The notes under the pieces: generated by a model
The model's input: the letters and a program-made list of their open reading frames with translations, nothing else
Database searches by the model: none
Told to the model about the DNA's origin: nothing
Part shown: one piece after another, positions 53,644 through 62,783 of the stretch
Layout of the letters: each line of letters starts with the position of its first letter
Numbering within the stretch: the stretch's first letter is position 1
Made by a program: the position numbers and the translations under genes
NCBI RefSeq assembly: GCF_003628125.1
Contig: NZ_RBZU01000006.1
Span: forward strand, 248,001-312,000
DNA from: Pararobbsia silviterrae
Lineage (GTDB): Bacteria; Pseudomonadota; Gammaproteobacteria; Burkholderiales; Burkholderiaceae
Direction: 5' to 3'
DNA length: 64,000 nt

Positions 53644-54570
53644 TTACGCCACGGCCCGAATGGCGTCGATGACGAGTTGCGTCGCGGGCCGAATCCGATG
53701 GTTCTTTCTGAGGATCAGCCCGTACGGCGCGAGTCGTCCGCGCAAGGGCGTCGGCAGCGCCGCGATCGTGCCGAGATCCGAGTAGTAGCGCGCGACCGAA
53801 CTCGGCAACACGGCAAGCATATCGGACTCGCGCAGCAACGAGAGCGTGGTCAGGATCGACGATGTCTCGACCGTACTCGGCGGCGGCGACACGCGCGATT
53901 CGCGAAACGTCTGGTCGATGATCTGACGCATCGGACTCGGATGCGGCTGCACGATCCACGCAAAGCGCGTGAGTTCGGCCAGACGCGGGCGGCTCGCGCT
54001 CGTCGTCATCGGGTGATCGGGCCGCGACACGATCGACAGATCTTCCTCGGAGAGCGCCTCGAACGTGAGATCGCTGTCGGCGAACCCGTACGGGATGCGC
54101 CCGACGACGATGTCGAGTTCGTCTTGTTGAAGCGCGGGCACGAGCACGTCGCTCGTGTCGATCTGCACGGTCATATGCAGGCGCGGATGTTGCGCCTTGA
54201 GCGACACGATGACTTGCGTCAGCAAATCGGGTGCGGGCGCCATGACCGCGCCGATCCTCACCTTGCCGACATCGCCGGCCGCGATCGCGGCCAGTTCCTC
54301 TCTGAGTTCGCCGAGATTTTCGAATACGACGCGCGCGTAGCGGATCATCGCTTCGCCGTAGACCGTCGGTTCCATGCCGCGCGCGTGGCGGATGAACAGC
54401 GCGACGCCGACGGTGTCTTCAAGCTCCTGCAACGCCTTTGTCGCCGCGGGCTGGGTCATCGCGAGTTCTTCGGCCGCCTTGCGCAAGGACAGCGACTCGG
54501 ACAGCGCCACCATCAATTGAAGGTGGCGCAGGCGCAGGCGTTTTCGAATGGTCGAAATGGGGGCAATCAT
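53644..54570 (-). CDS. LysR-family regulator, GbpR-like
   Basis: A regulator of about 308 residues of the GbpR/galactose-binding-protein-regulator type: LRLRHLQLMVALSESLSLRKAAEELAMTQPAATKALQELED, landmarks RHLQLM and TQPAATK. The effector domain is complete (VRIGAVMAPAPDLLTQVI, DELDIVVGRIP). The start is placed at MIAPISTIRKRL, the normal N-terminus of this group. It lies between the dehydratase and the lactonase/transporter C operon and probably regulates both; its group typically senses sugars or sugar acids. Confidence 0.9.
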   Translation of the reverse strand: MIAPISTIRKRLRLRHLQLMVALSESLSLRKAAEELAMTQPAATKALQELEDTVGVALFIRHARGMEPTVYGEAMIRYARVVFENLGELREELAAIAAGDVGKVRIGAVMAPAPDLLTQVIVSLKAQHPRLHMTVQIDTSDVLVPALQQDELDIVVGRIPYGFADSDLTFEALSEEDLSIVSRPDHPMTTSASRPRLAELTRFAWIVQPHPSPMRQIIDQTFRESRVSPPPSTVETSSILTTLSLLRESDMLAVLPSSVARYYSDLGTIAALPTPLRGRLAPYGLILRKNHRIRPATQLVIDAIRAVA

Positions 54571-54737
54571 GCTGGGTATGAGCGAATGAACATCATCGTG
54601 ACGGTGTCGATGCGATACGTGAAAACCCGAGTGCCGACACCTCGAAAAATCGGCGCCAAGGCCCGTCATGGCGGGCTTTGCGCGCGATGCGACGGCTTCG
54701 GCGAGCGATAACCACAGGAAATAGGCCGATGCCATTT

Positions 54738-54757
54738 ATTCAATAGTAACTTATCGC
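54738..54757 (+). promoter_or_regulatory. 20-bp motif shared with the dehydratase promoter
   Basis: ATTCAATAGTAACTTATCGC, 84-103 bases upstream of the lactonase-like ATG. It matches 52188-52207 at 16 of 20 positions, with the differences confined to the centre. A T-rich tract follows in both copies. Confidence 0.6.
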
Positions 54758-54840
54758 CTTTTTTTGCAAACTTCCATCAGAGATCAGCGGCCGCGAGCCG
54801 CACATCGATACCACGTCAAACGATCCGGAGACAAACGCTG

Positions 54841-56766
54841 ATGGCCACTGTTGCTATGGCGGACACAGATGCCATGGGCGGCGCGCGATGCGAACAGGTC
54901 CGTGTGCTGCGCGCCGGTACGCTGCACGCGAGACTCGAAGGTCATGCGCTTCGCTATATTCGGTTCGCGAACGTCGAAGTCCTCAGGGCGCTGCAGTTCG
55001 CCATGCGCGGCGCGGGCTGGGAAACGCATCCTTTCGACGTGCGTTCGACGCGCATTCGCGAAACGTCCGATTACTTCGAAGTCGTCATCGATGGAACCAC
55101 GGGGCCGAGCGGCGATGAACTCGATGTGTCGATCGCGATCGAGGGGCATGCATCGGGCCGCCTGACCTATACGACGATCGCGTCCGTGCGGCGCGCCGTC
55201 GAGACCAATCGCACGGGCATCGTCATGCTGCATCCGCTGAGCGTCAGCGGCGAGCGCGTCGTGGCCGAGCACGACGACGGCACGCTGAGCGAAAGCCGGT
55301 TTCCCGAACGGATCGAGCCTTACCAGCCGTTTCTCGCGCTGCGTGCATTGCGCCACGCAATCGGAGATCAGGTCGAGGTCGCGATTCGCATGACGGGCGA
55401 TGTGTTTGAAATGGAGGATCAGCGGAATTGGTCCGATGCCTCGTTCAAGACTTATAGCCGTCCGATTGCGCTGCCGTGGCCGTATCCGCTTGCCGCGGGC
55501 GAGACGTATGTGCAGCGCGTCGATATCGATGTGAGGCCGTTGACGTCGCCCGTCGCCGTGGATGATCCGCGCATCGCGCGAGAACAGGGCCTTGAACAAG
55601 GCCCTGGGCAAGACTTCGACGCGCACGCGCCCGGACGATCGCAACCGATCCGTATCCAGATCGGCGCGGCCACCGATACGCGTCTGCCGTCGATCGGACT
55701 CGGCATCGACGCCGACGCCGACGTATGCGACGCCTCGCACGTCGATCTGTTGGGCGTACTGCGTCCGAATCATCTGGTCGCGACGATATGCTCCGATGAC
55801 GACGCGGCTTCGCTTGCGCTGCGCTTCAAGCGCATCGCGTCGTTGACCGCGTCGGCGGGGGCCGACCTCGTGCTGAACGTGATCCTCGCGTGCCGGGATA
55901 CGCCCGATGCCGAACTCGAAACGGTGCGGCACGCGATGCATGCCGCAGGCGTCGCGCCGGGTGCGGTGTTCGTCACGCCCGCCGTGGACCTCAAGGCGGT
56001 GTTGCCGGGATCGCCGTGGCCTGCCGCGCCCTCGCTCGAGTCGCTGTATGACGCGGCGCGGCGCGTGTTCGGTCCGGCCAAGATCGGCGGCGGCACCCTT
56101 GCGTATTTCGCCGAGCTCAATCGCAAACGTCCCGATCCCGCCGCGCTCGATTTCATCGGCTTCACGACCTGTCCGATCGTGCACGTGGCCGACGACGAAT
56201 CGGTCGTCGAAACGCTGAGCTGTATCGAGTTCATCGCGCGCAGCGTCAAGGCCTTGTTTCCCGATGTGCCGTTCTGGGTCGGACCGTCGTCGATCGCAAT
56301 GCGCGCGAATCCGTATGGCGCGCAGACGCCGGCGAATCCGTCACGCTTGAAAATTGCCCAGACGCACGACGACGTCCGTCAATTCGAATCGTTCGCGGCG
56401 GCTTGGGCGCTCGGCTATATCGCGGAATTCGCGAAACACGGCGCGCAGCGCATCGGCGTGGCCGAACTCACGGGATTCAGCGGCATCACGCTCGCCTCGA
56501 ACGGACGCCTCGAATTGTCCGCGCTCGGACACCTGCTCGCGGCGCTCTATCGCGTGACGGGATACCGCCTGCTCGATGTGAGCGCTGCGTACCCCGCGGG
56601 CAGCACGGCTGTGCTCGCGGTCGACGACGGCGCGGTGCATCGCGTCTGGATCGCGAACCTCACGCCAGAGCGGATCTGTTATCACGTCGATCACGGATCG
56701 AATCCACATCGGCGCGTCGAGGTGGACGGGTATTCGGTCGCGCCCATTGTTTTGGAGGTTTGCTGA
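54841..56766 (+). CDS. apnL: D-apionate lactonase-like protein
   Basis: A 641-residue protein that I assign to the D-apionate lactonase (ApnL) family: a beta-rich N-terminal domain, a TIM-like middle and a small C-terminal beta domain. The N-terminal LEGHALRYIRFANVEVLRALQFAMR and RFPERIEPYQPFLALRAL (landmark residues R-F-P-E) match the pattern I recall for ApnL, which hydrolyses D-apionolactone to D-apionate after oxidation of D-apiose. The middle ends with FWVGPSSIAMRANPYG and a C-terminal region with YRVTGYRLLDVSAAYP. It overlaps the transporter C ATPase start (TGATG). No D-apiose dehydrogenase is nearby, so a related branched or other aldonolactone is possible. Confidence 0.7.
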   Translation: MATVAMADTDAMGGARCEQVRVLRAGTLHARLEGHALRYIRFANVEVLRALQFAMRGAGWETHPFDVRSTRIRETSDYFEVVIDGTTGPSGDELDVSIAIEGHASGRLTYTTIASVRRAVETNRTGIVMLHPLSVSGERVVAEHDDGTLSESRFPERIEPYQPFLALRALRHAIGDQVEVAIRMTGDVFEMEDQRNWSDASFKTYSRPIALPWPYPLAAGETYVQRVDIDVRPLTSPVAVDDPRIAREQGLEQGPGQDFDAHAPGRSQPIRIQIGAATDTRLPSIGLGIDADADVCDASHVDLLGVLRPNHLVATICSDDDAASLALRFKRIASLTASAGADLVLNVILACRDTPDAELETVRHAMHAAGVAPGAVFVTPAVDLKAVLPGSPWPAAPSLESLYDAARRVFGPAKIGGGTLAYFAELNRKRPDPAALDFIGFTTCPIVHVADDESVVETLSCIEFIARSVKALFPDVPFWVGPSSIAMRANPYGAQTPANPSRLKIAQTHDDVRQFESFAAAWALGYIAEFAKHGAQRIGVAELTGFSGITLASNGRLELSALGHLLAALYRVTGYRLLDVSAAYPAGSTAVLAVDDGAVHRVWIANLTPERICYHVDHGSNPHRRVEVDGYSVAPIVLEVC

Positions 56767-58718
56767 TGCATCCCATCCCGGCCGACGATTCGTCGGTTAT
56801 CGCGACGCTCGGCGACGTGACCAAGCGCTTCGGCGCGGTCAACGCGCTGAGCGGATGCAGCGTGTCGCTGCGGCGCGCCGAGGTGCACGCGCTGATCGGC
56901 GCGAACGGCGCCGGCAAGTCGACGCTGTCGCGCATCATCGCCGGACATATTCCGAGGACGTCGGGCACCTATCGTTTCAAGGGCGAAGCGGTCGACTTCG
57001 CTTCGCCGAGAGAAGGCTTGACGGCGGGGATCTCGATCGTGATGCAGGAGACAAGCATCGCGCCCGATCTCAGCGTGCTCGAAAACATCGCGCTGGCCGA
57101 GTTCGGCACGCGCGGCCGCACACGCTGGAACAGGATGCGCGAGAAAGCCGCGAACGCGCTCGTCGACATCGAACAGTCGCCGGATCTGCTGCATTTGCGC
57201 GCGGGTGATCTGTCGATCGCGCAGCGGCAGATGATCGAGATATGTAAGGCCTTGTATAACGATTCGGACGTGATCATCTTCGACGAACCGACCGCCTCGT
57301 TTTCGCCGCTTGAGGTCGAGCAGTTGTTCGCCGTCATGCGATTGCTGCGCGAGCGCGGCAAGTCGCTCGTCTTCGTCTCGCACCGGCTCGAAGAGATCCT
57401 TGAGATCACCGATCGGATCACGGTGATCCGTGACGGCCGCACGGTGGCGACCGATATCGCGACCTCGTCGATCACGACGCGCGATCTCGTGCGCTGGATG
57501 GTCGGACGCGATATCGAGAACGTCTACGAGAGCGCGCCGCAGCCGCAAGCGAGCGCTTCGCGCGAGCATGCCGTGCTCGACGTCCGGCATCTCGCTTCGG
57601 CGCCCTTGCTCAGGGATCTGTCGTTTTCGGTCGGGCGCGGCGAGATCGTCGGACTCGCGGGTCTTGTCGGCGCGGGGCGTTCCGAGGCGCTCGAGTCGCT
57701 GTTCGGCCTGCGCAAGATGCAAGGCGGCGAGGTCTTGCTCGACGGCAAGCCCTATCGACCCGAGACGCCGATCAAGGCGATTCGCGCGGGGATGGGGTTC
57801 ATCGGCGAGGATCGTCGGCGCCAAGGACTCGTGCCCGATCTGTCGGTCCAGGAGAACCTGCTGCTCGCGCGCCTCGGCAGGCGTCGCGCGTGGTTCACCG
57901 ACTACGGCACGCAGACTTCGGCGATCGATGCCTTGTTCAAGGATCTCGACATGCCGGTGCACGTGCGTGATGTGCCGATGTTGAGTTTGAGCGGCGGTCA
58001 GCAGCAAAAGGTCCTGCTCGCGCGCTGGCTGATGCTGAGTCCGTCGATCCTGTTGCTCGACGAGCCGACGCGCGGTGTCGACATCGGCGCGCGCAGCACG
58101 CTCTATCGGATCATCCGCAAGGTCGCGGCGAGCGGCGTCGCCGTCGTCGTCGTGTCGTCGGATTTCGAGGAAGCGCTCGGACTTTGCGATCGCATCGTCG
58201 TGATGAGCGACGGCGTATCGGTGGCCGAGGTGCCGAGCCATATGCTCGATCCCGCGATCTTGACGATGTTGTCGATGCCGCGTTCGTCGGCGCGCCAGAT
58301 GAAGGCCGTGCTCGACGACATCGCGCGCGAGATCGAAGGGGCGGCATTCTGGGTACAGATCGAGCGGGGCCGCGTGTTTTGCCTCGATCTCGTCGAACGT
58401 CACGCGATGCAGCTCGGCTTCGCGCCGACGCATTTCCCGATGGTCGAACAAACGGCGCTTCGCGCGCTGTGGTCGGCCGATACACAAGACGGTCAGGTCG
58501 TCGAGGACGGCGCGGTGCGCGCGGTCAAGCTGCGGCTCGTCAACGCGTCGGGACACGCGTTCGGCGAGATCGGCATGTCGATACCTTCGAATATCGATGC
58601 GGCGCCTCTAAGTCGCGCCGCGCGCATCGTGGCCGACGCACTCGCGCGGCACGCGATTACCCATATCCGCGTCGCGATCGACACGTATCAGCATGAGGAG
58701 ACACTGAATGAACGCTAA
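56766..58718 (+). CDS. RbsA-type ATPase with an extra C-terminal GAF-like domain (transporter C)
   Basis: A tandem sugar-transport ATPase of 650 residues, about 150 longer than usual. Domain 1 has Walker A GANGAGKST and Walker B VIIFDEPTASFSP. Domain 2 has GLVGAGRSE, signature LSGGQQQKVLLARW and Walker B ILLLDEPTRGVDIGARSTLY. The normal RbsA end is near residue 505. The remainder, beginning RQMKAVLDDIAREIEGAAFW and ending HAITHIRVAIDTYQHEETLN, looks like a GAF-type sensor fold with alternating strands and helices. It may let a cytoplasmic ligand regulate transport. The start overlaps the apnL-like stop, and the gene overlaps the permease by 11 bases. Confidence 0.85.
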   Translation: MHPIPADDSSVIATLGDVTKRFGAVNALSGCSVSLRRAEVHALIGANGAGKSTLSRIIAGHIPRTSGTYRFKGEAVDFASPREGLTAGISIVMQETSIAPDLSVLENIALAEFGTRGRTRWNRMREKAANALVDIEQSPDLLHLRAGDLSIAQRQMIEICKALYNDSDVIIFDEPTASFSPLEVEQLFAVMRLLRERGKSLVFVSHRLEEILEITDRITVIRDGRTVATDIATSSITTRDLVRWMVGRDIENVYESAPQPQASASREHAVLDVRHLASAPLLRDLSFSVGRGEIVGLAGLVGAGRSEALESLFGLRKMQGGEVLLDGKPYRPETPIKAIRAGMGFIGEDRRRQGLVPDLSVQENLLLARLGRRRAWFTDYGTQTSAIDALFKDLDMPVHVRDVPMLSLSGGQQQKVLLARWLMLSPSILLLDEPTRGVDIGARSTLYRIIRKVAASGVAVVVVSSDFEEALGLCDRIVVMSDGVSVAEVPSHMLDPAILTMLSMPRSSARQMKAVLDDIAREIEGAAFWVQIERGRVFCLDLVERHAMQLGFAPTHFPMVEQTALRALWSADTQDGQVVEDGAVRAVKLRLVNASGHAFGEIGMSIPSNIDAAPLSRAARIVADALARHAITHIRVAIDTYQHEETLNER

Positions 58719-59733
58719 GACGATCCGCGATCCGCAAACCGAACCGCGACAGACCGCGGGCAAGGCCAAACGCGGTTGGCGCAAGGTACTGAGTCACTAT
58801 CAGCTCGAAGTCCGCATGGGCCTCCTATTCGTGCTGATTTGCGCGGCGTTGGGGATCTCCTCGCCGCACTTTTTATCGTTGGGCAACGTGCTGAATCTCA
58901 TGGATCAGGCCGTTGTGACCGGGATCGCGGCTATCGGCCAGACATTCGTCGTGCTCGTCGGCGGGATCGACCTGTCGGTCGGATCGCTGACGGGCGTCGG
59001 CGGCATCGTGCTCGGGCTGGCGATCAATACCTTCGGCATTCCGCTGATTCCGTCGATCGCGATCGCGATCATCGGCGGCGGATTGCTGGGGCTCGTCAAC
59101 GGCTTGCTCGTCACGCGCGGTCGGATCGCGCCGTTCATCGTGACGCTTGGCATGATGTCGATCGGACGCTCGCTCGCGTTCGTGCTCACGAACGGCAATT
59201 CGATCTCGACGTTGCCCGATGCGCTGTCCGCGCCTTCGACGGCGACGGTGTTCGGCTTCCCGGTCAATTTCCTGCTTGTGCTCGTGCTGTTTGCAGTGAC
59301 CTGGGCGTATCTGACGTTCGCCAAGGGCGGCCGCACGATCTATGCGCTCGGCAGCAATCGTGAAGCCGCGCGCGCGGCGGGCTTGCGCGTGGATTTTTAC
59401 AACGTGCTCGTCTATGTGCTGTCGGGCGCGTTCTCCGCGCTCGCGGCGGTCATGCTCGCATCGCGGCTCATGTCGATCGATCCGATCGCGGGCACGGGGC
59501 TCGAACTCGATTCGATCGCGGCCGTCGTGATCGGCGGAGCGAGCCTGTTCGGCGGACGCGGCTCGATGATCGGCACGTTTTTCGGCGTGTTGATTCTTGT
59601 GCTGATCCACAACGGTCTGAACTTGCTGAATGTCGGTCCGTATTGGCAAGGCAGCGCGATCGGCACCGTCATCATCGTCGCCGTGCTCGGCGAGCGGCTG
59701 TTGAGCGCGCGTTTCGGGGCGCGGGCGAAATAG
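58708..59733 (+). CDS. RbsC-type sugar ABC transporter permease (transporter C)
   Basis: A 341-residue CUT2 permease with a polar N-terminal extension of about 35 residues. GQTFVVLVGGIDLSVGSLTGVGG, GRIAPFIVTLGMMSIGRSLAF, LGSNREAARAAGLRVDFYNV and GGASLFGGRGSMIGTFFGVL are the conserved RbsC elements. The ATG lies inside the end of the ATPase gene (11-base overlap), so translation is coupled. It is followed after a 12-bp tandem repeat by the receptor gene. Confidence 0.93.
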   Translation: MNAKTIRDPQTEPRQTAGKAKRGWRKVLSHYQLEVRMGLLFVLICAALGISSPHFLSLGNVLNLMDQAVVTGIAAIGQTFVVLVGGIDLSVGSLTGVGGIVLGLAINTFGIPLIPSIAIAIIGGGLLGLVNGLLVTRGRIAPFIVTLGMMSIGRSLAFVLTNGNSISTLPDALSAPSTATVFGFPVNFLLVLVLFAVTWAYLTFAKGGRTIYALGSNREAARAAGLRVDFYNVLVYVLSGAFSALAAVMLASRLMSIDPIAGTGLELDSIAAVVIGGASLFGGRGSMIGTFFGVLILVLIHNGLNLLNVGPYWQGSAIGTVIIVAVLGERLLSARFGARAK

Positions 59734-59747
59734 CCGCGTGCTTCAGT

Positions 59748-59783
59748 GACGTCCTTAGCGACGTTCTTGGCGACATCCTCAGG
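59748..59783 (+). repeat. Triple 12-bp tandem repeat between permease and receptor genes
   Basis: GACGTCCTTAGC, GACGTTCTTGGC and GACATCCTCAGG follow each other directly. The array lies in the 89-base gap before the receptor gene. Its role is unknown; slippage is the simplest origin. Confidence 0.7.
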
Positions 59784-59822
59784 GAAATCGATTCTTACAA
59801 CGTAGAACCAGGAGACACTGCA

Positions 59823-60809
59823 ATGACGATTTTTTCCGCTAAAAACGCAGTTCGCGCCATTGCCGCGTTGGCGATCGCCGGTCTTGCGACGGTATCGATC
59901 GGCGCGCGCGCGCAGGATACCGATGTGAAGGGCAAGACGTTCGCCTACATCACGCCCGGCCTCGATCTTCCGTTCTGGCGGCACATCGCGAAGGGCGTCG
60001 AGACGGGCATCACGAAGGCGGGCGGCAACGTGCTGACGCTCGACTCGCGCAACGACGCATCGGCGCAGCTCAAGAACGCGCAGGATGCGATTTCGAAGGG
60101 CGTCGCGGGCATCGTGCTGTCGCCGACCGATTCGTCGACGGCGCCGAGCGTGCTCGCGTTGGCCGAGCGCGCGCACGTGCCCGTCGTCATCGCGGACATT
60201 GGCACGAACGGCGGAAACTACGCGACGTTCGTGAGTTCCGACAATGAGAAGGGTGCGTATGAAACGGGCCAGAAGGTGGCCGAGATGCTCAAGGCCAAGG
60301 GCTGGACGTCGGGCGGATTCGGCATGATCACCGTGTCGCTCGCGCGCAAGAACGGTCAGCTTCGTACCGCGGGTTTCCGTAAGGCGATGAAGGAAGCGGG
60401 CGTGCCCGAGGTCGGTTTGAATCAGTTGCAACGGTATACGGGCGAAGAGGCGTTCAAATACACGCAGGACATGATCACGGCGCATCCGGATATGCGGGCG
60501 CTGTTCGTGCAGGTCGACGTCGCGTCGCTCGGCAGCGCGAAGGCGATTCAGGCCGCGCGCAAGAACGACGATCTGATGTTGGCCGCGTTCGACGGTGTCG
60601 AAGACTTCATTGCGATGCTGCGCGATGGCCGTCTTGCGGCATTCGGCATGCAACAGCCTAACCTGATGGGCGAGAAGGCCGCCGACGCGCTTGTCGAAGC
60701 GGCTCAGGGCAAGACGCCGCCGAAGAGCATCGTCGTGCCGGTGGTCGTGATCACGAAGGACAACCTCGACGCGAATATGGCCGCGGTCAAGCAGACGGTC
60801 GCGTTCTGA
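59823..60809 (+). CDS. Periplasmic sugar-binding protein (transporter C)
   Basis: A 328-residue receptor with a Sec signal peptide ending near SIGARAQDT. The type 1 fold opens with KTFAYITPGLDLPFWRHIAKGVE and has AQLKNAQDAISKGVAGIVLSPTDSS and LMLAAFDGVEDFIAMLRDGRL as landmarks. AGGAGA precedes the ATG. It is the last gene of the lactonase/transporter C operon and would bind the sugar, or its acid or lactone, processed by the lactonase-like enzyme. Confidence 0.92.
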   Translation: MTIFSAKNAVRAIAALAIAGLATVSIGARAQDTDVKGKTFAYITPGLDLPFWRHIAKGVETGITKAGGNVLTLDSRNDASAQLKNAQDAISKGVAGIVLSPTDSSTAPSVLALAERAHVPVVIADIGTNGGNYATFVSSDNEKGAYETGQKVAEMLKAKGWTSGGFGMITVSLARKNGQLRTAGFRKAMKEAGVPEVGLNQLQRYTGEEAFKYTQDMITAHPDMRALFVQVDVASLGSAKAIQAARKNDDLMLAAFDGVEDFIAMLRDGRLAAFGMQQPNLMGEKAADALVEAAQGKTPPKSIVVPVVVITKDNLDANMAAVKQTVAF

Positions 60810-61465
60810 GGCCAGGCGGCGATACAGAGGTTGTAGCGCGCGTCGCGGGTGAAGCACGGTTGACGCTTCGCACGCGACGCGCGTCGACGCGATACCGCGG
60901 TATCGCGTCTTTCTGGTGGGTTTCCTCGGCCGCTCAATTCGCTGGCCGCTCAGTTCCTCGGTTTTCCGAGCCGCCTGGCTGATGCGTGCAGATTCACGTC
61001 GCCCATCGCGCCGATCGGCGGTACACAGCTTTAACCCGGATGCGCATGTTCACGGCGTCAAAGCCGGTTCGCTGGGTTGATCTATGTTCGAAATACTTCA
61101 TAAACACGAGATCGCGCCGCGCGTGACGCTGCGAAACGCAGGATGGTATGCGCATGCATGCGATCGGTTTTTTGGCTTTGAAAAAGATCGCCTGATTTAG
61201 CAGTAACTGGGGCAAACACCGAACCCTTAGGATGTGTCCTCGAATCTCCAAGTCAAATATCATGGGACGCTCGATGCCGGACACGGCAGGCGCGATCAAC
61301 AAAAATAAAACGAAGACCGGGGCGGGCGAGCGGATAAGGCCGTTGGGATCGACTGAATTCTTGATCGGCAGAGGCATCGATTGGATTGTCCGACCCGGAC
61401 ATCCGGATGGGTGCCCGGAGATCACGGACGCATCGAGCCGACGGGTTTCGCCCGTGTGATTCTGG
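60810..61465. other. 656-base intergenic region after the transporter C operon
   Basis: Apart from the palindromic terminator at 60886-60909, no gene could be supported. Two short open frames (61232-61459 on plus and 60994-61506 on minus) have no ribosome-binding site or recognisable sequence. The stretch around 61180-61320 is lower in GC than its surroundings. Confidence 0.5.
60886..60909 (+). terminator. Perfect 24-bp palindromic terminator of the transporter C operon
   Basis: GACGCGATACCG is followed directly by its exact reverse complement CGGTATCGCGTC and then TTTCT. It lies 77 bases after the receptor stop. This is the strongest intrinsic-terminator candidate in the window. Confidence 0.75.
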
Positions 61466-62287
61466 ATGGCTGCAGCCATGATGGGTACGCACACAATGAC
61501 TGGCACCTACGATTTCACCCTTGTTGCGGCGTCATTTCTTCTCTCGGTCATCGCCTCGTTCACGGCCCTCAATCTTTCCGATCGTCTCGACATGATCGGG
61601 AATCGGCCGATTGCGCCGTGGATTGTGTTCGGGGGCGGCGTCATGGGACTCGGCATCTGGTCGATGCACTTTGTCGGCATGCTCGCGTTTCATTTGCCGT
61701 TTTCGGTGGGCTACAGCATCCCGATTACCGTCGGCTCCCTTTTTGTTGCGATCGTCGCTTCGGCAATCGGCTTTATCCCCTTGTGGAGCTACGAATTGCG
61801 ATGGTCGCGTCTGATCGGCGGCGCCGTCGCGATGGGACTCGGTGTCGCGGGCATGCACTATCTCGGCATGCAGGCGATGGGCGTATGCCCGGCGATTCAC
61901 TATTCGCCATGGCTTGTCGCGCTGTCGATCGTGATCGCGATTCTCGCGAGCGCGGGCGCGCTGATTCTCGCCTTTGGTCTGCGCGGACTGCGCGCACACC
62001 GGCGTGTTCGTCAGGTGGGCGCGGCGGTGGTGATGGGCGTCGCGGTCTGCGGCATGCACTATTGCGGCATGGCCGCAGCGAGTTTCGACCGCGGCAGTTA
62101 TTCGCTGTCGACGGTCAGCACCTTGCCCGTCCCATGGCTCGCGAGTCTTGTCATCACGTTCAGCCTGGTGATCTTCGCCGTGTCCATCGCCATCGCCGTG
62201 CTCGACGCCAGAGCCAACGCGCGCTTGCGTGCAGTCTCCGATTCGTTTTTGGAAAAACGGATCGGCAAGCGCGCGTCGGCGCGTTAG
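61466..62287 (+). CDS. MHYT-domain integral membrane sensor
   Basis: An inner-membrane protein of about 273 residues with seven predicted helices. The three MHYT motifs are present as SMHFVGM, GMHYLGMQAM and GMHYCGMAA. The His, Met and Cys side chains near the outer membrane face are thought to bind copper and sense oxygen, CO or NO. There is no output domain (GGDEF, EAL or kinase), unlike many relatives, so it would signal through a partner. Starts at MMGTHT (61478) or MTGTYDF (61496) are as likely as the first ATG. Confidence 0.88.
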   Translation: MAAAMMGTHTMTGTYDFTLVAASFLLSVIASFTALNLSDRLDMIGNRPIAPWIVFGGGVMGLGIWSMHFVGMLAFHLPFSVGYSIPITVGSLFVAIVASAIGFIPLWSYELRWSRLIGGAVAMGLGVAGMHYLGMQAMGVCPAIHYSPWLVALSIVIAILASAGALILAFGLRGLRAHRRVRQVGAAVVMGVAVCGMHYCGMAAASFDRGSYSLSTVSTLPVPWLASLVITFSLVIFAVSIAIAVLDARANARLRAVSDSFLEKRIGKRASAR

Positions 62288-62310
62288 CGCGCCCAGGCGG
62301 CCAGGCGGCG

Positions 62311-62335
62311 CGTCACGTCCGGGCTCGGCGTGACG
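62311..62335. terminator. Hairpin between convergent MHYT and small-protein genes
   Basis: CGTCACG pairs with CGTGACG around an 11-base loop in the gap between the two genes. It is a weak terminator candidate. Confidence 0.4.
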
Positions 62336-62428
62336 TATTCATCTATACGGTCGCACGGCGCGTCGCGATCGACATCTCGGTCTTGCATCATCGCGTTCGC
62401 TTTCGTCGCGTTGAATATCGATGCGGGG

Positions 62429-62746
62429 TCATAGGCTGACCCCACATCGATGCGAGGTCGCGCCTTGAGCGGCGCGATAGATGCGTACCTCGGGTGCGCC
62501 GTTGAGCAGCGGCTTGAGCGCCACGACCACGTCCGCGTTGAAGAGCGCGCTCTCAAGATAGGCTTGCGCGTGTGCAACGGTGTCAAAGCCGTGTATCACT
62601 TGGACGTCTTCTTCGCGCACAAGCAAGTCTTTCGACTTCGCGCCCGTGATCGTGTCGAGGAACGGGGCCCGGTACTTTTCATACACGCCGGCGGCAGCGG
62701 GGCGATTCGAGTTCGAAACGTCGAGCGTGATTTGCAGATAGACCAT
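62429..62746 (-). CDS. Small ABM/dimeric alpha-beta-barrel-like protein
   Basis: A 105-residue protein of unknown function. MVYLQITLDVSNSNRPAAAGVYEKY at the start and IHGFDTVAHAQAYLESALF suggest a ferredoxin-like dimeric alpha-beta barrel, as in antibiotic-biosynthesis-monooxygenase-type proteins. AGGAG lies seven bases before the ATG. It follows the SDR gene after 37 bases in the same orientation and probably shares its transcript. Confidence 0.65.
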   Translation of the reverse strand: MVYLQITLDVSNSNRPAAAGVYEKYRAPFLDTITGAKSKDLLVREEDVQVIHGFDTVAHAQAYLESALFNADVVVALKPLLNGAPEVRIYRAAQGATSHRCGVSL

Positions 62747-62783
62747 CGATGTGCTCCTGGTGGGTAGGCGTTAGAGGTAGCGG

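Noticed and set aside
61232-61459. 75-codon open frame in the intergenic gap
   Set aside because: No ribosome-binding site, no recognisable sequence and no conserved context.
60994-61506. 170-codon minus-strand open frame
   Set aside because: Composition is not protein-like, it overlaps the MHYT gene start, and no start signal is seen.
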